Source: Pseudoruegeria aquimaris
Lineage (GTDB): Bacteria > Pseudomonadota > Alphaproteobacteria > Rhodobacterales > Rhodobacteraceae
NCBI RefSeq assembly: GCF_900172235.1
Contig: NZ_FWFQ01000003.1
Location: forward strand, 62,001-126,000
Reading direction: 5' to 3'
Length of the DNA: 64,000 bases
Within the stretch, counting starts at the first letter, position 1, and each line of letters begins with the position of its first letter. Position numbers and translations under genes: made by a program. Positions 1 to 10,823 of this stretch are shown here, one piece after another. Below the pieces are notes generated by a model. That model did no database searches and had not been told where the DNA came from. It worked only from the letters and a program-made list of their open reading frames with translations.

Positions 1-1346
1 ACCCCCAGCGACTTCAGCTTGCGGTGCAGCGCGGAGCGCTCCATACCCACGAAGGTCGCCGTTCGGGAGATGTTGCCCCCGAAACGGTTGATCTGCGTCA
101 TAAGGTATTCGCGCTCGAAGAGTTCGCGCGCCTCGCGCAGCGGCAGCGTCGCCAGCCCGCCCGAAAGCACCACGCGCCCCTCTTCCTGCGGCACCGCTTC
201 CTGGGTAGGCAGTTCGCGCACGTCGATCTCCTCGGCGTCGGAGCCCAGGATCAGCACCCGCTCGATGACGTTGCGCAGCTGGCGCACGTTGCCCGGCCAC
301 GTCATCGTCTGCAGAAGCGCCTCGGCCTCTTCCGAAAGCCGCCGCAGCGGCAGGCCCTGCGTCTTGTGGAAGGTGGCGATGAAATGTTCAACCAGCAGCG
401 GCACGTCCTCGCGGCGATCCTCCAGCGACGGCACCGCGATCGGCACCACGTTCAGGCGGTGATACAGCTCGCGGCGGAAACGGCCCAGCTCGATCTCTTC
501 CTCCAGATCGCGCGTGGTGGAGGAGATCACCCGCACGTCCACGTCGATCGGCGTGCTGCCCCCGACGCGCTGGAAGCGCTGCTCCACCAGAACCCGCAGG
601 ATCTTGGACTGGGTGCCCAGCGGCATGTCGGCCACTTCGTCGAAGAAGATGATGCCGCCGTTGGCCTGCTCCAGAAGGCCCGGCTCGATGCCCCGTTCCG
701 CGCTTTCGCGGCCGAAGAGCACCTCTTCCATCCGCTCCGGCTCGATCGTGGCGCTGCTGACCGTCACGAAGGGCGCATCGGCGCGGTTGGAATTGGCGTG
801 GATGTAGCGCGCGGCCACTTCCTTGCCGCTGCCGGCGGGGCCGGTGAGCATCACCCGGCCGTTGGATTTCGTCACCTTGTCGAGGCTGCTCTTCAGGGCG
901 CGGAAGGCCGCCGACACGCCGATCATCTCGGAAACCGTGCCGTCCTGCCGTTTGAGCGCCTGGTTCTCCTGGCGCAGCCGCGCCGTTTCCATCGCCCGCC
1001 CGATCACGACCATCAGCTGATCGATGTTGAAGGGCTTCTCGATGAAGTCATAGGCCCCCTGCTTGATCGCGGCGACGGCGATCTCGATGTTGCCGTGGCC
1101 GGAGATGATCACGATCGGGATCTCGGGGTTCTCCCGCTTGACCTTCTTCAGGATGTCGATCCCGTCCATGTGGCTGTCCTTCAGCCAGATGTCGAGGATC
1201 ATCATCGACGGCAATTCCGCCTCCAGCTGGGCCATGCATTCCTCGGCGTTGGCCGCAAGCCGCGTCGTGTAGCCGTCGTCCTTGAGGATATCGGAGATCA
1301 GCTCCCGAATATCCCGTTCGTCATCGACAATCAGAATGTCACCCAT
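1..1346 (-). CDS. ntrX: Nitrogen-response regulator NtrX, partial at the left edge
   Basis: Response regulator partner of the membrane kinase NtrY. From the ATG at 1346 (GAGG six bases upstream) about 448 codons are present; the family is usually near 460 aa, so only a few C-terminal residues are missing. Receiver domain with acidic pair D8/D9 and phosphoacceptor D52 (ILDIW), AAA+ domain with Walker A GPAGSGKE and Walker B IIFFDEVAD, then a Fis-type helix-turn-helix (NRFGGNISRTA). The place where sigma54 activators carry GAFTGA reads LFGRESAERGIEPG, so the contact loop is absent. This suggests it does not open sigma54 promoters by the standard mechanism; a GAFTGA-less NtrX is known from other alphaproteobacteria such as Brucella. 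Its start overlaps the ntrY stop by 8 bp, so the two are co-translated. Confidence 0.95.
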   Translation of the reverse strand, partial: MGDILIVDDERDIRELISDILKDDGYTTRLAANAEECMAQLEAELPSMMILDIWLKDSHMDGIDILKKVKRENPEIPIVIISGHGNIEIAVAAIKQGAYDFIEKPFNIDQLMVVIGRAMETARLRQENQALKRQDGTVSEMIGVSAAFRALKSSLDKVTKSNGRVMLTGPAGSGKEVAARYIHANSNRADAPFVTVSSATIEPERMEEVLFGRESAERGIEPGLLEQANGGIIFFDEVADMPLGTQSKILRVLVEQRFQRVGGSTPIDVDVRVISSTTRDLEEEIELGRFRRELYHRLNVVPIAVPSLEDRREDVPLLVEHFIATFHKTQGLPLRRLSEEAEALLQTMTWPGNVRQLRNVIERVLILGSDAEEIDVRELPTQEAVPQEEGRVVLSGGLATLPLREARELFEREYLMTQINRFGGNISRTATFVGMERSALHRKLKSLG

Positions 1347-3612
1347 TGCTCACCTCATACATGCTCACATCTTTTTCCTTGTGCGTCGTCTCAAACGGCC
1401 CCGGCAGGAAGATCACCGCGCAGGCGCCCCGGTGCGTGCAGCCCTCGAAGGGCTCGGCGTCCTGCAGTTTCAGGCTGCCGCCGTGTTCCTCGATGATCTT
1501 CTTGACGATGGGCAGCCCGAGGCCCGTGCCCTTGTCGCGCGTGGTGACATAGGGCTCGAAGAGCTTGGCGCGGTCCGCCGGCAGGCCGATGCCGTTGTCC
1601 GCGATCTCGATGATCAGACCGTCCTGCGCGATGCGGGCGCAGACGCGCACCGCGCCGCGATAGGCGGGATCATCGTGTTTTTCCTTATAGGTTTCCGTGG
1701 CTTCCGCCGCGTTCTTGATGAGGTTCGTCAGCGCCTGGGAGATCATCGTGCCATCCACCTGCATCCAGATCGGATGGTCCGGCGCCTCCAGCGTCACCCG
1801 CACCCCGTCCACCGCCTCGTTCTGCAGCAGCACCGCCCCTTTCACCAGCGCTCCCACGTCGGTGAGCTTGCGCTCGGGCTCGGGCATCCGCGCGAACTTG
1901 CTGAACTCGTCCACGATGCGGCGCAGATCGTTGGTCTGGCGCACGATGACCTCCGTCATCTGCTCCAGCGCCTCGGCCTCGTCGCCCACCTTGGGGGCGA
2001 ACTTGCGCCGGATCCGCTCGGCCGAAAGCTGGATCGGGGTGAGCGGGTTCTTGATCTCGTGGGCGATGCGCCGGGCCACGTCGCCCCAGGCCGCCATCCG
2101 CTGCGCCGTCACCAGATCGGTCACGTCGTCGAAGGTCACCACGTAGCCCTCCAGCCGCCCCTCCTCGTTGCGCCGGGTGGCGAAACGCACCAGGAGGTTC
2201 TCCTGCTTGCCGTCGCGCAGGATCTTGATCTCCTCCTGCGCCACTTCCCGCCCCTCCTCGCGCAAGGTTGCGAAGAGTGCGCCGAACTCGGGCACCAGGA
2301 GCGTGATGTCCTGCGGCGTGTCGCCTTCCTCGGTGAGCCCCAGCAGCCGCATGGCCGAGCGGTTCACCAGCGTGACCTTGCCCTCGGCATCCAGCCCCAC
2401 CACGCCGGCCGTCACCGATGACAGCACCGAGTCGAACAGCCGCCGCCGGCGCTCGATCTGGCGGTTGGTCTCCAGCAGGTTCTCGCGCTGAAGCTTGAGC
2501 TGCCGCGTCATCTGGTTGAAGTAGCGCCCCAGCATGGCGATCTCGTCATCGCCCTTTTCCTCCACCACGCGCAGGTCCAGATCCCCGGCCCCGACCCGTT
2601 GCGCCGCGCCCGCAAGCCGCCCCACCGGGCGCGACAGGCGCTCGGCGAACCAGAGCCCGAGCCAGACGGCGGCCAGGATCAGAATCATCGCGAAGCCCAG
2701 GTAGAGCAGGCCGAAATCGAACAGGATGCGCCCGCGCTCGGCCTCCTGCTGCTGGTAGAGCAGCACCGTTTCCTTGGTTTCATCCAGCAGGCTCAGGATG
2801 TCGCCGTCCACGTCGCGGGAGACGTAGAGATAGCGGTCGAGGAAGCCGCCAAGCCGCATCAGAACGCGAAATTCGTTGTTGTCCCAATCCCTTATGACGA
2901 CAATCTCACCCTGCGCGGCGCGAGCGATCTCTTCCGGGGTCGGGGGATCGTAATTGAAGAGATAGGAGCGCTCACCACGCGCGCGCAACTCGGCGGTGCC
3001 GTCGATCAGATAGGCCTCGCGCAGCCCGCGCTGCACCAGAGCCTGCCCCTGCGACAGCAGCTCGCGCAGTTCGCCGTCGGTGACGCCCGGATCCGCCAAC
3101 CGCGCCGCGGTGATGTAGGCCGCCAGCGAGCGCGCATCCGCGATCAGGTCCTCGCGGTGTTCGTTCTCGTAGGCCTGGGCGGCGGCGAGTGAATTGCCCA
3201 CCACGTTGCGCACCCGGTCGGAGAACCAGCCCTCCAGCCCCACGTTCACCGTGAGAACGGCGAACACCGCCACCAGAACCGTGGGAATGAGCGCCAGAAG
3301 CCCGAAGACGCCGGTGAGCCGCAGGTGCAGCCGGGAGCCGGCGGATTTCGCCCGCCGGGCCGCGATCATCTGCGCCACGCGCTGGATCACCAGCGCGGCC
3401 ACGAGCAGGATGTAGACGAGATCCGTCAGCAGGATCAGGCGCAGGGCATTGGAAGATCCGCCCTGCCCCATGGGGCCGAGGATCAGGATCGTGGCCAGCG
3501 CGAGCACGGGGCCGAGCGCCACCAGGGCGAAGGTCGAAACCGTCTGAACGCGGCGTTGCAGCCGCAAACGGTTCAGCCTTTCGATAGCCGATTTTTGCCC
3601 GAGGCGAGCCAC
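1339..3612 (-). CDS. ntrY: Membrane sensor histidine kinase NtrY
   Basis: Integral inner-membrane kinase, 757 aa, that phosphorylates NtrX. Hydrophobic segments lie near residues 25-47, 60-80 and 100-125, with a further one near 303-323 after a periplasmic region. A HAMP linker (about 320-375), a PAS domain (about 390-500), a dimerisation/phosphoacceptor H-box with H518 ([16 protein letters not shown]), and an ATPase domain with NLIKNAAEA (N box), IADNGIGLP (G1) and GTGLGLPIV (G2) follow. This is the usual NtrY order. The start is GTG at 3612 with a GAGGG just upstream; an upstream ATG is in another frame. It is separated from ntrC by 98 bp, so ntrYX could have its own promoter as well as read-through from ntrBC. 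Confidence 0.96.
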   Translation of the reverse strand: MARLGQKSAIERLNRLRLQRRVQTVSTFALVALGPVLALATILILGPMGQGGSSNALRLILLTDLVYILLVAALVIQRVAQMIAARRAKSAGSRLHLRLTGVFGLLALIPTVLVAVFAVLTVNVGLEGWFSDRVRNVVGNSLAAAQAYENEHREDLIADARSLAAYITAARLADPGVTDGELRELLSQGQALVQRGLREAYLIDGTAELRARGERSYLFNYDPPTPEEIARAAQGEIVVIRDWDNNEFRVLMRLGGFLDRYLYVSRDVDGDILSLLDETKETVLLYQQQEAERGRILFDFGLLYLGFAMILILAAVWLGLWFAERLSRPVGRLAGAAQRVGAGDLDLRVVEEKGDDEIAMLGRYFNQMTRQLKLQRENLLETNRQIERRRRLFDSVLSSVTAGVVGLDAEGKVTLVNRSAMRLLGLTEEGDTPQDITLLVPEFGALFATLREEGREVAQEEIKILRDGKQENLLVRFATRRNEEGRLEGYVVTFDDVTDLVTAQRMAAWGDVARRIAHEIKNPLTPIQLSAERIRRKFAPKVGDEAEALEQMTEVIVRQTNDLRRIVDEFSKFARMPEPERKLTDVGALVKGAVLLQNEAVDGVRVTLEAPDHPIWMQVDGTMISQALTNLIKNAAEATETYKEKHDDPAYRGAVRVCARIAQDGLIIEIADNGIGLPADRAKLFEPYVTTRDKGTGLGLPIVKKIIEEHGGSLKLQDAEPFEGCTHRGACAVIFLPGPFETTHKEKDVSMYEVSNG

Positions 3613-3710
3613 GCGCCCTCATATCTGTTGCGCCGCGAATGCGGCAAACCGCCATATGTCGTGGCTCTTCCCGGCGATTGACGCCTTTGGGCCACGCTTC
3701 TGTTGCGGTT

Positions 3711-5075
3711 TTACATCAACTTGCGGCGGCGTGTCACGTGAATATCAAGGTCGGTGATCTTCTTTCTGAGCGTATTGCGGTTGATGCCCAGCAAATCCGC
3801 GCATTTGGCCTGGTTTCCGCCGGTGGCATCCAGCGCGATCTCGATCAGCGGCAGTTCCACTTCGCGCAGCACGCGCTGGTAGAGCCCCGGCGGCGGCAGC
3901 ACGCCGCCATGCAGGTCGAAATACCGCCGCAGGTGCTTGGCGACCGAGGCCGAGAGCTTGTCGCCCTCCGCGTTGCCCGAAAGCGGCTCCATCGCCGGCT
4001 GGTTGCCGAGGATCATCTGCACCTCGGGCTTGGTGATCTCCTCCTCGGGGCTCGTCACCACGAGGCGGCGCACGGCGTTTTCGAGCTGGCGCACGTTGCC
4101 GGGCCAGCTGTAGGCGCGGATCAGCTCCATCGCATCGGCCGCGAACTTGCGCACCGGGGCGCCGTCACGCTCCATCTTGGCCAGGAAATGCTCCGCCAGC
4201 AGCGGGATGTCGTCCACCCGTTCGCGCAGCGACGGCACGTTGATGGTGACGCCTGAGAGCCGGTAGAAGAGATCCTGCCGGAACGCGCCGCTTTCCATCT
4301 TCGCCGTCAGATCGGCCTGGCTCGTGGCCATGATCCGAGGCGCGTTGTCGGTGAAACTGTCGAGCATGCGCACGATGCGCGCCTGCGCCTCTTCGTCCAG
4401 ATCCCCCACTTCGTCGAACAGGATCGAGCCGCCGCGGGCCCGCGACAGCACCGTCGCTGGGCCGTCCATGCCCGAAAGCTCCGCCGCCCCGGCCACCACG
4501 AAAGGCAGCGTGCGGCGATCGGAAAAATCGTGAATTGCCTTTGCGATCAGGGATTTGCCGGTGCCGCTTTCCCCGGTGATCATCACCGGAAGATCGGTGT
4601 TCATCACCCGCGCCACCAGCCTGTAGAGCGCCTGCATCTGGGTGGTGCGCCCCACCAGCGGCAGATCGTCTGAGGGGCCGTCATCGGCCTGGCGCGGGGT
4701 GGGCGCCCGGCGCTTCACCTCCAGCGCCCGGCCGGCCCGTTTCATCAGGTCGGGCAGGTCGAAGGGCTTGGGCAGGTAATCGTAGGCCTCCGCCTCGGCC
4801 GCCTGGATCGCCGTCATGATCGTGTTCTGCGCCGAGATCACGATCACCGGCAGGCCGGGGCGTTCCTCGGCGATCTTGGGCAGCATCTCCAGCCCGTTCC
4901 CGTCCGGCATCATCACGTCCGAGATCACGAGGTCGCCCTTGCCCTCCTCCACCCAGCGCATCAGCGTGGTGAGCGAGGAGGTGGCATGGACCTTGCAGCC
5001 CGCGCGGGTCAGGGCCTGGGTGAGAACGGTGCGAATTGTGCGGTCGTCATCGGCGACGAGAACGGTGCCATCCAT
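3711..5075 (-). CDS. ntrC: Nitrogen regulatory response regulator NtrC (GAFTGA-less type)
   Basis: Transcription activator for nitrogen-limited growth, phosphorylated by NtrB; 454 aa. Receiver domain with D10/D11 and phosphoacceptor D53, AAA+ domain with Walker A GESGTGKS (168-175) and Walker B ILFDEVGD (218-225), and a C-terminal Fis-type HTH ([18 protein letters not shown]). Between residues about 193 and 217, where family members carry the GAFTGA sigma54-contact loop, the chain is shortened and reads [19 protein letters not shown]. Established precedent: Rhodobacter capsulatus NtrC also lacks GAFTGA and activates the sigma70 polymerase. I infer the same mode here. The start codon overlaps the ntrB stop by one base (TGATG), so translation is coupled. 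Confidence 0.96.
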   Translation of the reverse strand: MDGTVLVADDDRTIRTVLTQALTRAGCKVHATSSLTTLMRWVEEGKGDLVISDVMMPDGNGLEMLPKIAEERPGLPVIVISAQNTIMTAIQAAEAEAYDYLPKPFDLPDLMKRAGRALEVKRRAPTPRQADDGPSDDLPLVGRTTQMQALYRLVARVMNTDLPVMITGESGTGKSLIAKAIHDFSDRRTLPFVVAGAAELSGMDGPATVLSRARGGSILFDEVGDLDEEAQARIVRMLDSFTDNAPRIMATSQADLTAKMESGAFRQDLFYRLSGVTINVPSLRERVDDIPLLAEHFLAKMERDGAPVRKFAADAMELIRAYSWPGNVRQLENAVRRLVVTSPEEEITKPEVQMILGNQPAMEPLSGNAEGDKLSASVAKHLRRYFDLHGGVLPPPGLYQRVLREVELPLIEIALDATGGNQAKCADLLGINRNTLRKKITDLDIHVTRRRKLM

Positions 5076-6153
5076 CAGGGCTGCTCCATACTTTCTTTGG
5101 GGGCGACGGGAAGGGAGACGCGGAAGACGGTGCGCCCGGGCACCGAATCCACCGCGATCCAGCCGTCGTGTTCGGAAATGATCTTGCTCACCAGCGCGAG
5201 GCCCAGCCCGGTGCCGTTCTCGCGGCCAGAGACGAAGGGTTCGAAGATGTCGGCGGCGATCTCCGGCGGCAGGCCGGGGCCGTCGTCGATCACCTCGATC
5301 TGGATCGGCACCCGCGCGGCCCCGCCCGGGCGGCGCAGACGCAGGCTGGTATCGTAGAAGGTGCGAATGGTGATCGTGCCGGATTTCCCCTCCCGTTCAG
5401 CGGCTTGCGCGGCGTTCTTGAACAGGTTCAGGAAGATCTGCGTCAACTGGTCGGGATCGGCCCAGGTGGGCGGCAGCGACGGATCGTAGTCCTCCACGAA
5501 GCGCATGTGCGCGGCGAAACCGACCATCGCGGATTTGCGCGCGCGGTCGAGCACGTCGTGGATGTTGACGGGCTTGCGATCCGGCGGGCGCACGTTGCCG
5601 AACTGCTCGACCTGCTCCAGCAGCTTCAGGATGCGGCGGGTCTCGGCCACGATCAGATCGGTCATCTCCTGATCTTCCGGCGAAAGGTTCATGCTCAGAA
5701 GCTGCGCCGCACCGGTGATGCCGGCGAGCGGGTTCTTGATCTCGTGGGCCAGCATCTCGGCCATGCCGATGGCGCTCTTCGCCGAGGTATGCACGGAGTG
5801 CGAACGGCCCAGCCGCCCGGCAAGCTCGCGTGGAGAGATCAGCATCAGAACGTCATCGTCGCTCTCCCCGAGAGGGGCGATCTGGATGTTGCACTGCATG
5901 GGCTTGCGCTCGCCGCTGCCCACGTCCACGTCGTTGATCAGCAGGCCGGACTGATCGCGCCGCACCCGGGCGAAGGCCTCTTCCAGCGGCGCATCGATCA
6001 TCACCTTGTCCCAGACCGGCGTGCCGATCAGGCTGCGCCCGGAAAGGTTCAGGAACCCTTCCGCCGCCGGGTTCACGGCGGTGATCCTGTCCTCGCCGTC
6101 GAGGATGAGGCCGGGAACCGGCAGGGAAGCCCAAAGTTCGACGCCTGCGAATT

Positions 6154-6157
<4 letters not shown>
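5075..6157 (-). CDS. ntrB: Nitrogen regulation histidine kinase NtrB
   Basis: Soluble two-component kinase/phosphatase for NtrC, 360 aa, normally controlled by PII proteins. There is no transmembrane segment. An N-terminal PAS domain (about 5-115) is followed by the H-box with H138 ([18 protein letters not shown]), N box [11 protein letters not shown]1 IDDGPGLP and G2 GTGLGLALV. It sits between dusB and ntrC with overlapping ends (ATGA with dusB, one base with ntrC), matching the nifR3-ntrB-ntrC operon long known in Rhodobacter. No PII gene lies in this window, so the upstream signal must come from elsewhere. Confidence 0.96.
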
Positions 6158-7137
<980 letters not shown>

Positions 7138-7323
7138 TTGCCTAATCCTTGTGCAACAATCTCTAGGTATCCAGTGCTTGTAGAAAAGGCAAATGCCCGG
7201 CAAGTGGAAACTCCGCAAAAACAGGCTTTGCACAATTTTTAATCGCCATACCCCATGGGAGCGCCGCGCCATTGTCACGGCGCGGGCGGAAATCTAAACA
7301 GGTCAAAAGCGTTCGGGGAGCAC

Positions 7324-8484
7324 ATGACGACAACAGCCATCATCGTTGCAGCGGGGCGCGGGCGCCGAATGGGCGGCGGGATTCCCAAGCAATTCATGGA
7401 TCTGGCGGGCCAGCCGGTGATCGCGCGCACGCTGCGCCGCTTCATCGACCACCCCGAGGTGGATCACGTCCTGGTGGTGCTGAACCCGGAGGACACCGCG
7501 CTCTTCGAGGGCTGCACACAATCCATGCAGGGGCCGCCCGTGCCCTGGGTCGCCGGCGGCGACAGCCGCGATGCCTCGGTGCGCGCCGGCCTTGCGGCGG
7601 TGCCGGCGGGCACCCGCCGCGTGCTGATCCACGATGCGGCCCGCCCGCTTGTGAGCGCGGCCCTGATCTCCCGCGTGCTCGCGGCACTGGAGGCCACGCC
7701 GGGCGCCGCCCCGGCGCTGGCGGTGACGGATGCGCTCTGGCGCGGCACGGATGGCCGGGTGCTGACCGCCGCTTCCCGCGAGGGCCTGTTCCGGGCACAG
7801 ACGCCGCAGGGCTTCCGGCTCGACGCCATCCGCGCCGCCCATGCCGCCCACCCCGGCGGCGCCGCTGATGACGTGGAGGTCGCCCGCGCCCACGGGCTTG
7901 ACGTGGCCATCGTGGAGGGGGAAGAGAGCAACCTGAAACTCACCACGCCGCCGGATTTTTCCCGCGCCGAACGCTTTCTCGCAGAACAGGAGACCGCCCC
8001 CGCCATGGACATCCGCCTCGGCAACGGCTTTGACGTGCACCGCTTCACCGACGGGGATCACGTGATCCTCTGCGGGGTCGAAATCCCTCACGCCCGCGCC
8101 CTTCTGGGCCATTCCGACGCCGACGTCGGGATGCACGCGGTGACGGATGCGATCTACGGCGCGCTGGCGGAGGGCGACATCGGGCGCCACTTCCCGCCTT
8201 CCGAGCCGCAGTGGAAGGGCGCGGCGAGCGAGATCTTCCTGCGCCACGCCGTGAAACTTGCCGGCGAGAAAGGGTTCACCATCTCCAACGTCGATTGCAC
8301 CCTGATCTGCGAGCGCCCCAAGATCGGCCCCCATGCCGGCGCCATGCAGGCGGCGATGGCCGCCATCATGGGGCTTGAGCCCGGGCGCGTCAGCATCAAG
8401 GCCACCACCTCCGAACGGCTCGGCTTCACGGGCCGCGAAGAAGGCATCGCCGCCATCGCAACCGCAACGCTGGTGAAACCATGA
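7324..8484 (+). CDS. ispDF: Bifunctional IspD/IspF isoprenoid enzyme
   Basis: Two steps of the non-mevalonate (MEP) isoprenoid pathway in one 386 aa chain. The N-terminal half (about 1-225) is IspD, the CTP:methylerythritol-phosphate cytidylyltransferase, with the nucleotide-binding [16 protein letters not shown]. The C-terminal half (about 230-386) is IspF, the cyclodiphosphate synthase, with the metal motif [15 protein letters not shown] and the end motif [11 protein letters not shown]. Fused ispDF is common in alphaproteobacteria. GGGGAG just upstream of ATG 7324 sets the start. The gene is divergent from dusB across 186 bp and overlaps pgpA (ATGA). IspE, the intermediate step, is not in the window. 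Confidence 0.96.
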   Translation: MTTTAIIVAAGRGRRMGGGIPKQFMDLAGQPVIARTLRRFIDHPEVDHVLVVLNPEDTALFEGCTQSMQGPPVPWVAGGDSRDASVRAGLAAVPAGTRRVLIHDAARPLVSAALISRVLAALEATPGAAPALAVTDALWRGTDGRVLTAASREGLFRAQTPQGFRLDAIRAAHAAHPGGAADDVEVARAHGLDVAIVEGEESNLKLTTPPDFSRAERFLAEQETAPAMDIRLGNGFDVHRFTDGDHVILCGVEIPHARALLGHSDADVGMHAVTDAIYGALAEGDIGRHFPPSEPQWKGAASEIFLRHAVKLAGEKGFTISNVDCTLICERPKIGPHAGAMQAAMAAIMGLEPGRVSIKATTSERLGFTGREEGIAAIATATLVKP

Positions 8485-8987
8485 GCCAGACCGCAAGCCG
8501 TTTGATCGCAACCGTTTTTTACGTCGGCTACCTCAAGCCCGCCCCCGGCACGTGGGGCTCCTTCGCGGCGATCCCCATGGCGTGGGTGCTGCATGGGCTT
8601 GGGGGCTTCCCGCTGCTGGTCGTGGCCACGATCGTCGTTTTTCTGATCGGCTGGTGGGCCACGGCGCAACTGACGCAAGGCATGGAAACCCATGACCCGA
8701 GCGAAGTGGTGGTGGACGAGGTGATCGGGCAGTGGATCGCCCTCTGGCCGCTCTCCGCCGGCCTCTGGCACGCCGGGGTGGATCCGTGGATCTTCCCCTA
8801 TCCCGGCTGGGTCGGCGCCTTCCTCGCCTTCCGCCTGTTCGACATCTGGAAGCCCGGCCCCGTCGGCTATTTCGACCGCGGCAACACCGCCTTCACGGTG
8901 ATGTTCGACGATGCCGTGGCCGGCATCCTCGCCGCGATCTGCGTGGCGCTGGCGGCCTTCGTCTCCCACGGGATGCTGGGCGCATGA
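8481..8987 (+). CDS. pgpA: Phosphatidylglycerophosphatase A
   Basis: Membrane enzyme that dephosphorylates phosphatidylglycerophosphate to phosphatidylglycerol; 168 aa, the usual size. It has several hydrophobic helices and the conserved PgpA motifs [12 protein letters not shown] near the N terminus, [14 protein letters not shown] in the middle and [17 protein letters not shown], which carry the acidic metal-binding residues. It overlaps ispDF by 4 bp and pncC by 4 bp (both ATGA), so the three are very likely one translationally coupled unit. Confidence 0.95.
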   Translation: MSQTASRLIATVFYVGYLKPAPGTWGSFAAIPMAWVLHGLGGFPLLVVATIVVFLIGWWATAQLTQGMETHDPSEVVVDEVIGQWIALWPLSAGLWHAGVDPWIFPYPGWVGAFLAFRLFDIWKPGPVGYFDRGNTAFTVMFDDAVAGILAAICVALAAFVSHGMLGA

Positions 8988-9469
8988 GGGCGCGCGCCGA
9001 GGCCCTGCTCGTCGAAGCCTCCGCCGCCGGAGCGGTGATCGCGACGGCGGAAAGCTGCACCGGCGGCGGGATCTCGGTGGCCATCACCGACGTGGCCGGC
9101 TCCTCGGCAATCTTCGATCGCGCCTTCATCACCTATTCCAACGCTGCGAAACGGGAAATGCTTGGCGTCAAGAAAGCCACCCTCGAAGCATTCGGCGCCG
9201 TCTCAGAACAGGTCGCCCGCGAGATGGCGGAAGGGGCGCTGGCGCGCTCCGCGGCAACGCTGGCGGTCTCCGTCACCGGAATCGCCGGGCCCGGCGGCTC
9301 CGAGCACAAGCCCGAGGGGCGGGTGTGTTTCGGCCTCGCCGCCGCCGGCCGGGAAACGGCCACGGAGACGGTGGAGTTCGGCGCGCGGGGGCGCGCGGAG
9401 GTGCGCGCGGCGACGGTGGAACATGCGCTGGAGCTGCTGCTGGCGGCCCTTTCCAAAGCGCCCAGATAA
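8984..9469 (+). CDS. pncC: CinA C-terminal family amidohydrolase (nicotinamide-nucleotide amidase)
   Basis: 161 aa protein made only of the CinA C-terminal domain: TAESCTGGGISVAITDVAGSS carries the catalytic serine region, followed by YSNAAKREMLGV and SVTGIAGPGG. Known members hydrolyse nicotinamide mononucleotide to nicotinate mononucleotide in pyridine-nucleotide recycling. The N-terminal MoCF-like domain of full CinA is absent, which is normal for stand-alone PncC. The start ATG overlaps the pgpA stop (ATGA), third in the ispDF-pgpA-pncC unit. Confidence 0.93.
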   Translation: MRARAEALLVEASAAGAVIATAESCTGGGISVAITDVAGSSAIFDRAFITYSNAAKREMLGVKKATLEAFGAVSEQVAREMAEGALARSAATLAVSVTGIAGPGGSEHKPEGRVCFGLAAAGRETATETVEFGARGRAEVRAATVEHALELLLAALSKAPR

Positions 9470-9487
9470 GCAGCGCGGCCCCCAGGC

Positions 9488-9515
9488 TGGCGCCTAATTA
9501 TTAATCTTTGCGCCA
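9488..9515. promoter_or_regulatory. Inverted repeat upstream of amtB
   Basis: TGGCGC at 9488-9493 and GCGCCA at 9510-9515 form a perfect 6-bp inverted repeat with arm centres 22 bp apart, about two helical turns, flanking an AT-rich stretch (TAATTATTAAT). It lies about 110 bp before amtB. Because amtB is a typical nitrogen-regulated gene, this is a candidate site for NtrC or another dimeric regulator. I see no sigma54 -24/-12 promoter. This is inference only. Confidence 0.3.
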
Positions 9516-9623
9516 TTTGATGCCTTTTTGACCACCTCCAAAGGCGTTTGCCTGTTTCCTTCGCGCACGCGGTTCGCTTCACCGCATGAAAAACACGCAA
9601 ACGACCAAATTTTGGAGGGGACA

Positions 9624-10799
9624 ATGAACGGGGCAGATACGGCCTGGATCATCGTGGCAACAGCACTGGTGCTGTTCATGACACTGCCGGGGCTGGCACT
9701 TTTCTACGGCGGGCTGGTGCGCGCGCGCAACGTGCTGAGCGTCTTCATGCATTGCTATGCCATCGCCTGCCTGATGAGCGTGCTGTGGCTCGCTTTCGGC
9801 TATTCCATCGCCTTCGGCGAGGCCAACCCCTACTGGGGCGGGCTGGGCAAGATGTTCCTGGCCGGCGTGACGGCGGACAGCCTGTCGGGCACCCTGCCCG
9901 AAGTCCTGTTCTTCGCCTTCCAGATGACCTTCGCCATCATCACTCCCGCGCTGATCGTTGGGGCCTACGTGGAGCGCGTGGGCTTCGGCTTCGTGCTGCT
10001 GTTCTCCGGCCTCTGGATGCTGCTGTGCTACGCACCGGTGGTGCACTGGATCTGGGGCGGCGGCTTCATGGCCGACGGCGGCCTCTTCGGCGAGACCGGC
10101 GTGCGCGATTTCGCCGGTGGCATCGTGGTGCATGAAACCGCCGGCCTCGCGGCGCTGCTGATCGCGGTGATGCTGGGCGCGCGCAAGGATCGCAGCAAGC
10201 CGCCGCATTCGCCCGGCTTCGTGATGATCGGCGCGGCCATGCTTTGGGTCGGCTGGTTCGGCTTCAACGGCGGCTCCCAGCTGGCGGCCGACGGCGGCGC
10301 GGCCATGGCGCTCACCGTCACCCATATCTCCGCGGCCACCGCCTCGCTCACCTGGGCGCTCTGGGAGAAGATCAAGTTCGGCAAGGCCTCGCTGGTGGGC
10401 ATCGTCACCGGCACCATCGCGGGGCTGGCCTCGATCACCCCGGCCTCGGGCTTCGTCGGCCCCGTTGAAGCGCTCGTCATCGGTGCCGTGGCAGGCGTGC
10501 TCTGCCAGGAGGCCGTGAACCTCGTGCGCAACAAGCTGGGCATCGACGACACGCTGGACGTTTTCGCCGTGCACGGCGTGGGCGGCATCTTCGGCACCAT
10601 CATGATCGCCGTCTTCGGCGCCGGCGCCTGGGCGGCGCAGCTGGGCGCCCTGCTGATCGTCGGCGTCTACACGCTGGTGGTCACCTTCGTGCTGATCAAG
10701 CTCGTGGGCCTCGTGACCCCGATGCGCGTCAGCGAGGAGACCGAGCGCTCCGGTCTCGATCTCGAGGTGCACGGCGAGAAAGCCTATCACCTGACCTGA
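9624..10799 (+). CDS. amtB: Ammonium transporter
   Basis: Amt/Rh-family ammonium channel of the inner membrane, 391 aa, with about eleven hydrophobic helices. The family signature DFAGGIVVHETAGLAALL, the pore histidines in APVVHW and FAVHGVGGIFG, and the early FYGGLVRARNVLS are all present. Start ATG 9624 has a strong GGAGGGG. A separate signal peptide is not obvious, so this is the shorter Amt form. In many proteobacteria amtB is preceded by the PII gene glnK; here no glnK is adjacent. The 154-bp upstream gap holds an inverted repeat, and a strong terminator follows. Confidence 0.95.
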   Translation: MNGADTAWIIVATALVLFMTLPGLALFYGGLVRARNVLSVFMHCYAIACLMSVLWLAFGYSIAFGEANPYWGGLGKMFLAGVTADSLSGTLPEVLFFAFQMTFAIITPALIVGAYVERVGFGFVLLFSGLWMLLCYAPVVHWIWGGGFMADGGLFGETGVRDFAGGIVVHETAGLAALLIAVMLGARKDRSKPPHSPGFVMIGAAMLWVGWFGFNGGSQLAADGGAAMALTVTHISAATASLTWALWEKIKFGKASLVGIVTGTIAGLASITPASGFVGPVEALVIGAVAGVLCQEAVNLVRNKLGIDDTLDVFAVHGVGGIFGTIMIAVFGAGAWAAQLGALLIVGVYTLVVTFVLIKLVGLVTPMRVSEETERSGLDLEVHGEKAYHLT

Positions 10800-10823
10800 C
10801 GCAGGGTGCCAGGGAGCATTTCG

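Noticed and set aside
24-1496. A long open frame on the plus strand over ntrX
   Set aside because: It is antisense to ntrX, rich in His/Arg/Gln as expected from GC-rich complement frames, and matches no family.
9480-9623. A sigma54 promoter for amtB
   Set aside because: No GG-N10-GC element with the expected -24/-12 context is present; consistent with GAFTGA-less NtrC.
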